Source of the DNA: Caldilineaceae bacterium
GTDB taxonomy: Bacteria; Chloroflexota; Anaerolineae; Caldilineales; Caldilineaceae
Direction: 5' to 3'
Assembly (NCBI GenBank): GCA_958295845.1
Contig: OY282376.1
Location: 1,501,022 to 1,565,021 of the forward strand
DNA: 64,000 bases
The notes under the pieces are model-generated. The model worked only from the letters and a program-made list of their open reading frames with translations. It was not told the origin of the DNA and searched no databases. Shown here one piece after another: positions 17,058 through 26,135 of this stretch. The position numbers and the translations under genes were made by a program. How positions within the stretch are numbered: position 1 is the stretch's first letter; each line of letters opens with the position of its first letter.

Positions 17058-18101
17058 ATGTCCAAAACACCATGCAAAGGAATTAGAAAAGACGGCAGCC
17101 CCTGCCAGGGAAACGGCCTCGACCAATTCGACGGCCACTGCATAGCCCACGCGCCCGCCGACCTCACCCGCGAATGGCGCTCCCGCGGCGGCAAAAACTC
17201 CGCCACCGCCGCCCGACTCGACAAACGCATCCCCGAACGCCTCAAACAGGCCATCGACCTCGTCCATGACAGCATGAACCGCGTCCTGGAAGGAACGATC
17301 TCCCCCGCCGCCTGCAACGCCGCCTGTCGCAGCGCCAAAACCCTCGTCGACCTATACCGCCTCGCCGACGAAGAAATGGATCTCATTCGCACCGAAGAGA
17401 CCCAGTCCGCCGCCGCCCAACTCGCCGGCGCACCCGCCAACCCCGACATCCTCGCAGCCGCCGACGCCATCACCACCCAACTGGCCCAGTACCGCGCCGA
17501 ATCCCTCGTCGACCAGGGCTTCGCCGAACTCAATGAGCCGGACAACCCCGACGAACCCTCCGAGGTGGTCCTCAACGACAGAGGACGCCGCCGCTTCGGC
17601 TACCACCACCTCGACGTAAAGCAACAGATGCTGAATGAAGTGGAGGATCAGCTTGAAGTCTATGCATGGGAACAATCCGACGAATACGATGGCGAAAAAT
17701 CCGACCTTCCCGATGTTCACGAAATCACCGACCTGTTGGACGTCATGGAAAAGGACATCGCAGAGACCCGGTCCCGTTTGGCCTGCCCCCCCGCAGCCCC
17801 ATTCGACCCCCTCACCGGGCAGCCCTTCACCGCGCTCCCGGCCCGTGTGAAACCCAAAGCCAAACCCTCCCGATTCGTCCGAATTGACGACTCGCCGCAA
17901 GAAGTCATGGCAGCGCAGCTAAGCCAGATCAAGGAGCTCAAGCGCATAACCCACGAACTCTCTCAAGACGAAGACTACAAACGAAAGTGGGCAATCGAAA
18001 CGAATACCAAGAGAAAACGGGAAGAGCTTGGAGTCTTTCTCGACGACTATAAGAACAACGGACGACAATTTCCCATCGTCCCCGCAACTGCAGCGGAATA
18101 A
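17058..18101 (+). CDS. Hypothetical protein with N-terminal zinc-knuckle-like motif
   Basis: The product has 347 residues. The ATG at 17058 is preceded by GAGGTG at nine bases, so it is preferred over the in-frame GTG at 17046. The N-terminus has CKGIRKDGSPCQ followed by GHCIAH, a C-x8-C-x12-C-x2-H pattern that probably binds zinc. Next comes a Gly-Gly-Lys segment (SRGGKNSATAARL) and a helical region (RLKQAIDLVHDSMNRVLEG). This layout occurs in many uncharacterised bacterial and phage-associated proteins. The rest is charged and helical, with a proline-rich stretch (PPAAPFDPLTGQPFTALPA) near residues 235-255 and a lysine-rich C-terminus. It stands alone between repeat-rich gaps. A nucleic-acid-binding role is a guess from the zinc motif. 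Confidence 0.75.
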   Translation: MSKTPCKGIRKDGSPCQGNGLDQFDGHCIAHAPADLTREWRSRGGKNSATAARLDKRIPERLKQAIDLVHDSMNRVLEGTISPAACNAACRSAKTLVDLYRLADEEMDLIRTEETQSAAAQLAGAPANPDILAAADAITTQLAQYRAESLVDQGFAELNEPDNPDEPSEVVLNDRGRRRFGYHHLDVKQQMLNEVEDQLEVYAWEQSDEYDGEKSDLPDVHEITDLLDVMEKDIAETRSRLACPPAAPFDPLTGQPFTALPARVKPKAKPSRFVRIDDSPQEVMAAQLSQIKELKRITHELSQDEDYKRKWAIETNTKRKREELGVFLDDYKNNGRQFPIVPATAAE

Positions 18102-18574
18102 TTAGACCAATAAATAAGATATAACAAATAGTACTGTTCCCCCTGGGCAGCAGCCGTACTCCCCTACCCATCACTCCCCTCCAAGACCCCACTTCCACCA
18201 AGAAAATCACCTTCCCACGCCCAATTCCACCGAAACTTCCCACAATACCCCCGGACACACGCCTCGTACCCGCCATTCCCTCTGCAAATGGCCCACCAAA
18301 CCGCCTCCATTACCTCCAACCCCCCTCCCCGCACACAGGCACAGAAAACCCCCTGATTCTCTCGTGGTTCTCTCGTAATCTCTCTAGCCGCACACGTCCA
18401 TCTCTCCCCCAAGCCCCCATCCTTCGCAGCGCGCCCGCTATCCCGAATATCCCTACAATCTTGCAAATCCTGATTCAGACAAATGCTCGCCAATCTCCCG
18501 CATAAGCACCCCCGCCAAAACGCACAATGAAAGTCATGAAACTAAGCGTCGCTTTATTGGCATTTTTTTGCCGT
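18102..18574. other. Gene-free, lower-GC interval
   Basis: I find no credible gene. The stretch contains degenerate low-complexity phrases (CTCTCGTGGTTCTCTCGTAA; a TTGCAAATCCTGATTCAGAC phrase near 18460-18482) and ends in a T-rich run leading into the promoter at 18575. Confidence 0.5.
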
Positions 18575-18603
18575 TTGACACACCTCCCGATTTTCCCTAA
18601 AAT
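18575..18603 (+). promoter_or_regulatory. Strong sigma-70-type promoter of the first transporter locus
   Basis: A perfect TTGACA (18575-18580), a 17-base spacer and TAAAAT (18598-18603) lie 87 bases before the ATG of the SBP gene. It is the best consensus promoter in the window and probably starts the 18.7-31.6 kb transcript. Confidence 0.7.
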
Positions 18604-18690
18604 GCCCAACAGATTCCTCCTCTCAATCCTCTGCAACGGCGCAAACCGACATAGGCCCGATTACTTCTATTTTCCAAAGGAGAAAAAGAC

Positions 18691-20214
18691 ATGCGTTTCA
18701 AACAAAACTGGTTGAACTGTACACTCCTGTCGCTCCTGTTGGTCTTCGCCCTGCTCGTCGGCGCCTGCGCCGCACCGGCAACCACCGGAGACGGGGCCGA
18801 CACCGCCATGGAGGAGGGTGCCGGCGAAGAAATGGCCGAGCTGCCCGGCATCCAATACGCCGTCAACCCCGACACCGTCGACTCCGACCGCCTGCTCGTC
18901 CTGCCCGGCCGCACCCGCTTCGGCGTCGGCATGTGGGGAGGGGTAACAGCCGGCAACTGGAACTTCGGCAGCGAGTCCTTCTACATGGTCGAAATGCCGC
19001 TCATCTTCATGGGCCCCCTGGGCAACACCACCCCCACGCCCTGGCTTGCAAGCCGCATCGAGCGCGTTGATGACAACATGGCCATGGAGATCGAACTCTA
19101 CGAGGACGCCGTCTGGAGCGATGGCGAGCGCATCACCACCGCAGATGTCGCCTTCACCTTCGAACTCCTCTATCACGCCGATGCCGACTACTGGCTCGGC
19201 GATGCCAAAGTCCTCTTCCCCAACATAACCGGCGGACAGGACTACTTCGAAGGCAAAGCCGACTCCATCTCCGGCATCAAAATCATCGACGACTTCAATA
19301 TGCGCATCGAAGCCGACGTACCCATCGGCCTCGTCTGGCGCCCACTGGCTTTCCTCTCCGTTCTGCCCAAACACCACCTCGGCCAGTACTCCGCCGCCCA
19401 AATCTGGGCCGGCGACTTCCCCGATGCCTGGGTACCCGATGTCACGAGCGGCCCCTACAGCGTCGTCAGCTGGGACGAAGAAGCCAAAGTCCTCGAACTG
19501 GTGCGCAATGAGGACTGGTGGGGCAATGCCATCTACGGCAAGCCAGGCATCAAACGCTTCGCCGAACACTCCGGCCTGACCCTCGACAACTTCCTCGCCG
19601 GCGAATCCGATATGGTCAAAGTCGGCGCCAGCGACTTCGAGACCGTCAATGAACTCCCGGATACCGCCATCCATCCCCGTACCTTCATGATGACAGGCTA
19701 TGGCCTCAATCGCGGCGATGACCGCAAACTGCCGCGCAAGGTCATGGACGCCATCGCCCTGGCCGTCAACCGCGAACTCTGGGCTGAAGTCCTCTACTTC
19801 GGCTTCGGCCAACCTGAAGACTCCGTCTTCGGGCTGCGCGGCCACCAAACCGCGAACGAGTCCTTCTGCGCCGACTGCGACCAAGGCCTCGTCGTGCCGC
19901 GCACGTTCGACCCCGAAAAGTCCAAACAGCTCCTCGCCGAAGCTGAAGCCGAAGGCATCTGGGATTCCAGTCGCACCCTCATCGTACTAGGCGGTGCAGG
20001 TGGTGATGCCCCCGTTCTGCTCCAGCAACAACTGGCCGATGTCGGAATCCAGACCGAGATTCTTGCCGGTAGGGAACTCCAACAGGAGCGCAGCGCCAGC
20101 GGCGACTATGACATCAGCATGGTCGGCGGCTGGGTCTCAAACACCCTTCGCAACTGCGAGTACTGGGTTGGCAGTTGCGATGAGGACTACTGGCCCGCCA
20201 GCTTCCACTGGTGA
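18691..20214 (+). CDS. Family-5 ABC importer substrate-binding lipoprotein, interrupted by in-frame TGA
   Basis: The gene has an ATG start with AAAGGAG eight bases upstream. The N-terminus is a lipoprotein signal with lipobox VGAC (Cys26), followed by an acidic linker. The SBP_bac_5 fold is recognisable from VWSDGERITTADVAFTFE, QYSAAQIW and the C-terminal arrangement shared with the other SBPs here. Translation stops at TGA 20212-20214 after PASFHW, yet the same frame continues with clear SBP C-terminus to 20457. The intact protein would have 588 residues. The stop replaces a position where Trp (TGG) would read naturally after Trp. It is the first gene of a plus-strand locus with DppB/DppC-type permeases. 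By family it would bind oligopeptides, or oligosaccharides in some lineages. Ligand unknown. Confidence 0.85.
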   Translation: MRFKQNWLNCTLLSLLLVFALLVGACAAPATTGDGADTAMEEGAGEEMAELPGIQYAVNPDTVDSDRLLVLPGRTRFGVGMWGGVTAGNWNFGSESFYMVEMPLIFMGPLGNTTPTPWLASRIERVDDNMAMEIELYEDAVWSDGERITTADVAFTFELLYHADADYWLGDAKVLFPNITGGQDYFEGKADSISGIKIIDDFNMRIEADVPIGLVWRPLAFLSVLPKHHLGQYSAAQIWAGDFPDAWVPDVTSGPYSVVSWDEEAKVLELVRNEDWWGNAIYGKPGIKRFAEHSGLTLDNFLAGESDMVKVGASDFETVNELPDTAIHPRTFMMTGYGLNRGDDRKLPRKVMDAIALAVNRELWAEVLYFGFGQPEDSVFGLRGHQTANESFCADCDQGLVVPRTFDPEKSKQLLAEAEAEGIWDSSRTLIVLGGAGGDAPVLLQQQLADVGIQTEILAGRELQQERSASGDYDISMVGGWVSNTLRNCEYWVGSCDEDYWPASFHW

Positions 20215-20457
20215 AACGACGAATTCAGAAACATGTGTAACGTCGCCATGGGCACCACCGACCCCGACGAGCTCGCCAGCGCCACCGAGGCCTTGATGGA
20301 AATCTACTTCGAAGACGGCCCAATCTGGGGTGTCACCCAGATCGCCGAATTCTACGTGATGACCGACAATCTCGGCGGCTTCATCCCCGAGGAAGCCTTC
20401 AACTGGCTCGGCACCTCCGGAGAAAAAGGTGTGGCCAGCTGGTACTGGATCGAATAG
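20215..20457 (+). pseudogene. Detached C-terminal segment of the interrupted SBP gene
   Basis: This segment continues in the same frame as the gene ending at the TGA just before it. It encodes NDEFRNMCNVAMGTTDPDEL through DNLGGFIPEEAFNWLGTSG, matching the usual end of family-5 SBPs. The first ATG inside is at 20233 and lacks a ribosome-binding site, so independent translation is doubtful. Either the gene is broken by one base change, the TGA is read through, or the base is an assembly error. Confidence 0.75.
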
Positions 20458-20475
20458 CTGTTCTGCCTAAGTGAG

Positions 20476-20522
20476 AGAGAAGAGGAGCAGGCTCCCTGAG
20501 TAGTTAACCTCTCCTCTTCTCT
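20476..20522 (+). terminator. Hairpin between SBP and permease genes
   Basis: AGAGAAGAGGAG (20476-20487) pairs perfectly with CTCCTCTTCTCT (20511-20522) around a 23-base loop. No T-run follows. It could act as a partial terminator or an RNA-stabilising element that raises SBP over permease expression. The remaining bases to 20819 contain no gene. Confidence 0.45.
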
Positions 20523-20819
20523 ATCTGTATCTCGACACGCCTGTTTAGACTGGCCGACCGCGTTCGACTCTGCTTCGGCTGCTATGTTGTCGGCGGCTAG
20601 GGGGCATTCACAGCCGTCAATGGCTCGCTCATTCTGGCTCTGACTGCCCGGCCGTTATCGAACCGTACAATAGGGGATGCCCCTGCCGGCAACAGGCTCT
20701 TCAATCCCGCAAAAAAGAAGCGCCGACGGGAGATATGTTTGGAGGATCGGCTCCTTCTGCGATTCTGATCTCGACAGCGAGTGCCGGTGCCATCTGACTG
20801 AACCGTTAAGGATCGAATC

Positions 20820-21848
20820 TTGACACAATACATCATCCGACGAGTCCTCGTCGCCTTCCCCATGCTGATCGTCATAACCTACATAAATTTCGCCCTGATG
20901 CGCCTCGCCCCCGGCGACCCGACACTCTTCATGTTTGTCACGGCGGAAACACAGGGACTGACTCCCCAGCAAGTGCGGGATCAGTTGGGCGTTCAGGAGG
21001 CTTACAAAGGCCGCGGCGAAGATGAAGGGATCACCAACCGGGAATTCCTCCACGAAAGACTCGGCCTGAACGATCCCATCCACATTCAGTATTTCCGCTG
21101 GCTGGGCAGGGTTGTGCAAGGAGACTTCGGCCGCGCCATGCGCACCGCCGAACTGATCGGCCCGGAACTGGCAGTCCGCGTCCGCGTCACCATCCGACTG
21201 ACCGTACTGGCGACGCTGCTCAGTGTCGGCGTCGGCGTCGTTGCCGGCTCGCTCTCTGCTCTCTACCAGTACTCGGCCTTCGACAACATCGTCTCCTTCA
21301 TTACCTATATCCTCATCAGTGTGCCCGGCTTTCTCCTCGCCACCTGGGTCATCATCATCTTTGCCATAAGGCTGGGCTGGTTCCCCGCCGGCGGCATGTA
21401 TAACGCTCGCACCGGAGGCGACTTCTGGGACCGCGTCTACTATCTGATCCTGCCCGTCACGGCCATGGGGATCAGCGGCTCGGCCGGCCTCATCCGCTGG
21501 ACCCGCACCAGCGTTCTCGAAACAATGCGGTCGGACTACGTCACCGTGGCCAGGGCAAAAGGCCTGAAGGAGCGTATCGTGCGCAGTCGTCACATTTTCC
21601 GCAACGCTCTCTTACCTATCCTGACCATCGTCGGTCGCAGTATCCCCTTCGTCATCGGCGGTTCCGCTTTTTTTGAAATCGTCTTCAACTACCCGGGCGT
21701 CGGCATGTGGACCGCGAAGGCGGCCGAGGCCAAAGATTTCTCCATCATGATCGCTACGATTACGGTCACCGCCGTACTCGTCATCCTCAGCAACCTGATA
21801 GTGGACATCTGTTACTGCTGGGTCGATCCGCGCGTTACCTATTCGTAA
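20820..21848 (+). CDS. Dpp/Opp-type ABC transporter permease (DppB-like)
   Basis: The product has 342 residues. The TTG start is preceded by AAGGAT. The N-terminus is MTQYIIRRVLVAFPMLIVITYINFALM with the family phrase RLAPGDPTLFM. An extended periplasmic loop comes before the core of five more membrane segments, and the EAA loop DYVTVARAKGLKERI contacts the ATPase. It is about 30 residues longer than the DppB copy at 35.5 kb because of an insertion around residues 50-90 (EAYKGRGEDEGITNREF). It follows the broken SBP and sits 28 bases before the DppC-type gene. No ATPase subunit is encoded in the window. Confidence 0.92.
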   Translation: MTQYIIRRVLVAFPMLIVITYINFALMRLAPGDPTLFMFVTAETQGLTPQQVRDQLGVQEAYKGRGEDEGITNREFLHERLGLNDPIHIQYFRWLGRVVQGDFGRAMRTAELIGPELAVRVRVTIRLTVLATLLSVGVGVVAGSLSALYQYSAFDNIVSFITYILISVPGFLLATWVIIIFAIRLGWFPAGGMYNARTGGDFWDRVYYLILPVTAMGISGSAGLIRWTRTSVLETMRSDYVTVARAKGLKERIVRSRHIFRNALLPILTIVGRSIPFVIGGSAFFEIVFNYPGVGMWTAKAAEAKDFSIMIATITVTAVLVILSNLIVDICYCWVDPRVTYS

Positions 21849-21876
21849 ACCCAGCCTATCGGAGCGAAGTACGTTT

Positions 21877-22779
21877 ATGAGCGCGCAGAACGATAATTCC
21901 TCGGATTCAGCACAGGCAGTCACCCTCGAGAAGCCGTCGCTGGCCGCCCAGAACGTCCGACTCTTTATAAAAAATCCCGCCGCCGTCGGCGGCCTTGTTT
22001 TCATGTTGGTCATTACCATTTCAGCGATTCTGGCCCCCTGGCTGACGCCTTTCGAGCCGCATGAAATCGATGTCCAGGCGATCCGCAAGCCACCCAGCGC
22101 CGACCACTGGCTGGGAACCGACCTCACCGGCCGCGACATGCTGTCACGCATTCTCCATGGCGGTCGCGTTTCGCTCCTGATCGGTCTGGCCGCAGTCATC
22201 ATCCGCACCTCCATCGGCCTGGTCCTGGGTTCGATCTCCGGCTTCTTTGGCGGCGTAGTCGATTTCGGGGTCCAGCGTGTCGTCGACATCATGATCGTTT
22301 TCCCCGATATCTTCTTCCTCCTGATCGTGATCGCCATCATCGGCCCCACCCCTTGGACACTCCTGATCGCGCTCGGCTTCTTGAGCTGGCCCTTCGACGC
22401 CCGTATCTTTCGCTCACAAGTGCTGTCTATTCGCGAGCTGGACTATATCCTGGCCGCCCGCTCCATCGGCACCTCGACCGGCAGAATCGTCCGTCAACAC
22501 GTCATGCCCAATCTGGTGCCCCTCGTGCTCGTCAACATGACGCTGAATATCGGTGTTGCCATCATCGCCGAAGCCGGTATCAGCTTTCTTGGCCTCGGCG
22601 TCCAGCCACCGACCCCAAGCTGGGGAAACATGATCACAACCGCCAACAACCTTTCACTCATTCAGCGCTTCTGGTGGCTGTGGGTCCCGCCTGGAGGCGT
22701 CCTGGTAGGGACCGTAATCTCCCTCAACCTCATCGGTGACGCCCTCCGGGATATCCTCGATCCCCGCTGGCGCCGCTGA
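21877..22779 (+). CDS. Dpp/Opp-type ABC transporter permease (DppC-like)
   Basis: The product has 300 residues. The ATG is preceded by GGAGCGAAG. Features are the N-terminal cytoplasmic tail, a first membrane segment (GGLVFMLVITISAILAPWL), the family signature HWLGTDLTGRDMLSRIL and the EAA loop DYILAARSIGTSTGRIVRQH, followed by AEAGISFLGLGVQPPTPSW and the C-terminal GDALRDILDPRWR. It forms the heterodimeric inner-membrane channel with the preceding permease. The next gene, a sialidase-like hydrolase, follows after 65 bases, so transport and hydrolysis are probably co-transcribed. Confidence 0.93.
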   Translation: MSAQNDNSSDSAQAVTLEKPSLAAQNVRLFIKNPAAVGGLVFMLVITISAILAPWLTPFEPHEIDVQAIRKPPSADHWLGTDLTGRDMLSRILHGGRVSLLIGLAAVIIRTSIGLVLGSISGFFGGVVDFGVQRVVDIMIVFPDIFFLLIVIAIIGPTPWTLLIALGFLSWPFDARIFRSQVLSIRELDYILAARSIGTSTGRIVRQHVMPNLVPLVLVNMTLNIGVAIIAEAGISFLGLGVQPPTPSWGNMITTANNLSLIQRFWWLWVPPGGVLVGTVISLNLIGDALRDILDPRWRR

Positions 22780-22844
22780 CTACCCCAACGGGCACGAGCG
22801 ACAGCCGCAACTGCTCACACCAGACCCCACCCAGGAGAAAGATC

Positions 22845-23966
22845 ATGCAGCACGGCATCCTCTACAAACGCCAAGGCCGCTATTCTCTCGGCCCCGTCCC
22901 CCAACTCCTGCCAGACGGGCGCCTCACCGTCGGTGTCGTCTCCTCCCCCTTCGCCGACCACTACGGCCTCGCCGACTGGATCGTGCTCGTATCCGATGAC
23001 CAGGGCGAGACCTTCACCGAAACCGACGACCAGACCATCCCGCTCGCCTGGCCCGGCGCACTGCCCCGCGAACAATACGACCGCTACGCCGACGTCCAAC
23101 CCGACGGCAGCTATCTCGCCGCCGGCACCGTCGGCTTCGAAGTCTGGCCCAAAGAGCGCGCCGCCGAAGCCGAAGAACAAGGCCTGACCGCACTCCCCCA
23201 TCCCGACCAGAGCGACGACCTTTTGATTGGCATGCCAAAACTATTCGTCATGCGCTCCCACGATCAAGGCAAAACCTGGGACCGCCGCGACTGGCTCTTG
23301 CCCGGCTTCAGTTGGATGACCGCCTTCCCCCGCTGGACCCGGCTGCAATCAGGCAACATCCTCCTGCCCGTTTACGCCCGCAATCTTGACGGCAGCACGG
23401 GCCAGGTCTACCTCTGGCGTTCCGATCCCAACGGCGACAACTGGCGCCTCATCCCCCTCTGCTCCAGTATCTCCGACGTGACCGGTGACGAGACCTGCTT
23501 TATCGAGGCCGAGCCAGGCAAGGTCCTCGCCCACATCCGCCACTTAACCCCCGGACACATCACCAGCGGATACCTGCTCGAAAGCTGGTCCGAAGACGCC
23601 GGCCTCACCTGGTCCCAGCCCATGCGCACCGAAGTCAGGGGCTACCCGCCCCACCTCCTCCGCCTCCAGGACGGCCGCATCCTCTGCGGCGTCACCTACC
23701 GCTGGGAACCCATGGGCATCCGCCTCGTCCTCAGCGAAGACAACGGCAAGACCTGGGACACCGACAATACCATCATCATGCGCGACGACGCCGGCACAGC
23801 CTCACCCATGTGGCCCGACTATCCCCACCACAGCGGCGGCTCCGACGTCGGCTATCCCATCACAGTTCAGTTCGACGACGGCAGTCTCTTCACCTGCTAC
23901 TGGATCACGCTCGAAGACGGCATCTGCCACGCCGCCTACACAAAGTGGAGCCTTGACGACATTTGA
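22845..23966 (+). CDS. Sialidase-superfamily beta-propeller (exo-glycosidase-like)
   Basis: The product has 373 residues and AGGAGAAAG before the ATG. Four Asp-box loops mark a six-bladed sialidase-type propeller: SDDQGETF, SHDQGKTW, SEDAGLTW and SEDNGKTW. There is no signal peptide, so it should act in the cytoplasm on imported material. The usual N-terminal (F/Y)RIP arginine motif of true sialidases is not evident, so sialic acid specificity should not be assumed. Related GH33-like or GH93-like activities, or a non-catalytic role, are possible. It sits between the permeases and the DegT gene with short gaps. Confidence 0.8.
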   Translation: MQHGILYKRQGRYSLGPVPQLLPDGRLTVGVVSSPFADHYGLADWIVLVSDDQGETFTETDDQTIPLAWPGALPREQYDRYADVQPDGSYLAAGTVGFEVWPKERAAEAEEQGLTALPHPDQSDDLLIGMPKLFVMRSHDQGKTWDRRDWLLPGFSWMTAFPRWTRLQSGNILLPVYARNLDGSTGQVYLWRSDPNGDNWRLIPLCSSISDVTGDETCFIEAEPGKVLAHIRHLTPGHITSGYLLESWSEDAGLTWSQPMRTEVRGYPPHLLRLQDGRILCGVTYRWEPMGIRLVLSEDNGKTWDTDNTIIMRDDAGTASPMWPDYPHHSGGSDVGYPITVQFDDGSLFTCYWITLEDGICHAAYTKWSLDDI

Positions 23967-24004
23967 ACGCCGCTCAGGACCATTAGCAGAAAAGGAACAA
24001 CCCC

Positions 24005-25297
24005 ATGACAAGCGCAAAACTGGCAATTGACGGCGGCGCGCCGCTGCGCAGCCAGCCTTTCGGCCCCAAGTGGATCTTCGGCGACGAAGAACGCCGCCAC
24101 CTCATGGAAGTCATGGACAACGCCACCGACGGCTGGCGCTCCGGCTTCAAAGTAAGGGCCTTCGGCGACGCCTTCGCCACCCTCCACGGCGCCAAATACG
24201 CCGTCGCTACCACCACCGGCACCGGCGCCATTCACGCCGCAGTCGCCGCCGTCAACCCCGAACCCGGCGACGAGGTCATCACCACCCCCACCACCGACAT
24301 CGGCTCCGTCCTCGGCATCATCCTCCACAACGCCATCCCCGTCTTCGCCGACTGGGACCCGGAGACCCTCAACACCGACCCAGCCGACATCGAGCGCCGC
24401 ATCACCCCCCGCACCCGCGCCATTCTCGCCGTCCACCTCTACGGCAACCCCTGCGACATGGGCCCCATCCTGGAGATCGGCCGCGCCCACAACCTGCCCG
24501 TCATCGAGGACTGCTCACAGGCCCACCTCGCCGAATACCGCGGCCAGCTCGTCGGCACCATCGGCGACATAGGCTGCTTCTCACTTGGCGGCAAAACACT
24601 GACCACCGATCAGGGCGGCATGATCATCACCAACGACGAGCCCCTCGCCCGCCGCGCCATGGGCTTCTCCCGCAAAGGCTCCGAGATGGACAGCGCCCTG
24701 CGCAGCTCCCTCGCCCCCACCTCATTCCGCCGCGGCGGGACCAAGGGCTACGCCTTCCTCGGCGACTTCCACCCCATGACCGACCTCCACGCCGCCGTCG
24801 GCCTCGCCCAGTTTGATCGCTGGCAAGAGGCCACCCGCGTCCGCCGCATGACCGCCGCCATCCTCGACGAGGTCGTGCCCCATCTGCCCGGCTTCAAAAT
24901 CCAGAAGGTCCACCCCGAAGACCGCAGCGCCTACTACACCTACGCCTACACCGTCGATGAAGCCCAGGCCGGCGTTTCATCCGAACAGTTCTCCGCAGCA
25001 GTCCAGGCCGAAGGCATCCCCGACTGTTACCCACCCTACATTCAGGGCCGCCCCCTCTACCGCTACCCCATCTTCGCTGAAGAAGATACCTACGGACAGT
25101 CCCGCTATCCCTTCGTTGACGAGCAGGGCAATCGCCGCATCGACTATAGCAAAGTCCACCTGCCCCACATCGAACGCGAGCTGCCCAAAACCGGCTTCAT
25201 CCTTTTCCGCAACTCCTACACCGAACAGGACGCCAAAGACATCGCCGCCGCCATGCGCAAAGTGGCCCTCCACTACGCCGAGCAGGCCGCGCAATAA
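24005..25297 (+). CDS. DegT/DnrJ/EryC1/StrS-family PLP aminotransferase
   Basis: The product has 430 residues and AAAGGAAC before the ATG. The family core is clear: TTTGTGAIHAAVAAVNPEPG (phosphate/substrate loop), PVIEDCSQAHLAEYRG (Asp stacking PLP) and SLGGKTLTTDQGG, where Lys197 is the expected Schiff-base lysine. The family transaminates keto-sugars, usually in nucleotide-sugar biosynthesis. Here there are no nucleotide-sugar enzymes, and the neighbours are importer, propeller hydrolases and a deacetylase. It may instead act in reverse, removing an amino group, or on a free sugar or cyclitol (inference). It is a close paralogue of the gene at 43332, also in a transporter cluster. Confidence 0.88.
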   Translation: MTSAKLAIDGGAPLRSQPFGPKWIFGDEERRHLMEVMDNATDGWRSGFKVRAFGDAFATLHGAKYAVATTTGTGAIHAAVAAVNPEPGDEVITTPTTDIGSVLGIILHNAIPVFADWDPETLNTDPADIERRITPRTRAILAVHLYGNPCDMGPILEIGRAHNLPVIEDCSQAHLAEYRGQLVGTIGDIGCFSLGGKTLTTDQGGMIITNDEPLARRAMGFSRKGSEMDSALRSSLAPTSFRRGGTKGYAFLGDFHPMTDLHAAVGLAQFDRWQEATRVRRMTAAILDEVVPHLPGFKIQKVHPEDRSAYYTYAYTVDEAQAGVSSEQFSAAVQAEGIPDCYPPYIQGRPLYRYPIFAEEDTYGQSRYPFVDEQGNRRIDYSKVHLPHIERELPKTGFILFRNSYTEQDAKDIAAAMRKVALHYAEQAAQ

Positions 25298-25316
25298 AAC
25301 CGAAGGACAAAAAGCC

Positions 25317-26072
25317 GTGGACAGAATCGAAAACCAGGACGGTTCAACGCTCATTCCCATCCCCGGCGGCGAATTCCTGATGGGGACCGACCCGGCCGAC
25401 GCACAGAAGATCGCCGACGAATACGGCTGGCGGATCACCCGCTTCCAGGACGAAAGCCCCCAGCACGCCGTTCGTCTTGATCCCTACTACGTCAGCCAGT
25501 ACCCGGTAACCGTCGCCCAATACGACCGCTACCTCCAGGAGACCGGCGCCGTGCCCCCCCAGTGCTGGGACGACCCCCGTTTCAAAGGATCCAATCTGCC
25601 TGTTATCGGCGTCGCCCACTACCACGCCGAGGCCTACGCCAAATGGGCCGGGCTGCGCCTGCCAACCGAAGCCGAATGGGAATTCGCCGCCCGCGGACCC
25701 GACAACCTGCGCTGGCCCTGGGGAAACGAATGGGACCCCGATCGCGCCAACACTCGCGAGTCCGGCGTCGGCCATCCCACCCCCGTCGACCGCTACACAG
25801 ATTCAGGCAACGTCAGCCCTTTCGGCGTCTGCGACATGGTCGGCAACGTCTGGGAATGGTGCCAGGATCGCTATTCCGACGACTACTACGCCTTCAGCCC
25901 CGAAGCCAACCCGATCTGTACCAAGCCGACCGTCCACTACGACGCCCACAATGTCCTGCGCGGCGGCTCCTGGTACAGCATCGCCGAACGCGCCCGCTGC
26001 GCCGCCCGCTACGATCGCTTTCCCCAGATGATGCGCCGCCACGTCGGCTTCCGCTGCGCTCGCGACGCCTGA
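25317..26072 (+). CDS. Formylglycine-generating-enzyme (SUMF1) domain protein lacking the redox cysteines
   Basis: The product has 251 residues from the GTG at 25317, with GAAGGA nine bases upstream. Domain signatures are PGGEFLMGTD, ESPQHAVRLDPYYVSQYPVT, LRLPTEAEWEFAARG, MVGNVWEWCQD, VLRGGSWYS and HVGFRCARDA. In true FGE the segment after GGS carries the two catalytic cysteines (MCHRSYC in the human enzyme). Here it reads GGSWYSIAERAR, with Ser221 at the first position and no second cysteine. It is therefore unlikely to activate sulfatases, and no sulfatase gene is nearby. The same fold serves in EgtB-type enzymes and in binding roles. It lies 19 bases after the DegT gene. Confidence 0.85.
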   Translation: MDRIENQDGSTLIPIPGGEFLMGTDPADAQKIADEYGWRITRFQDESPQHAVRLDPYYVSQYPVTVAQYDRYLQETGAVPPQCWDDPRFKGSNLPVIGVAHYHAEAYAKWAGLRLPTEAEWEFAARGPDNLRWPWGNEWDPDRANTRESGVGHPTPVDRYTDSGNVSPFGVCDMVGNVWEWCQDRYSDDYYAFSPEANPICTKPTVHYDAHNVLRGGSWYSIAERARCAARYDRFPQMMRRHVGFRCARDA

Positions 26073-26135
26073 ACTCTGGCCAGATGATTATCGCTCTCGC
26101 GAACCGCCCAACGCTGGTGTAAGGAGAAAGTCCAA

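Noticed and set aside
18102..18570. Minus-strand frames of about 110 codons in the gap before the transporter locus
   Set aside because: They translate degenerate low-complexity sequence and have no start context.
18667..19884. A 405-codon minus-strand frame opposite the first SBP
   Set aside because: Shadow frame. The plus strand shows a lipoprotein signal and SBP motifs.
25317..26072. Sulfatase-activating enzyme
   Set aside because: The catalytic cysteines are missing and no sulfatase is encoded nearby.
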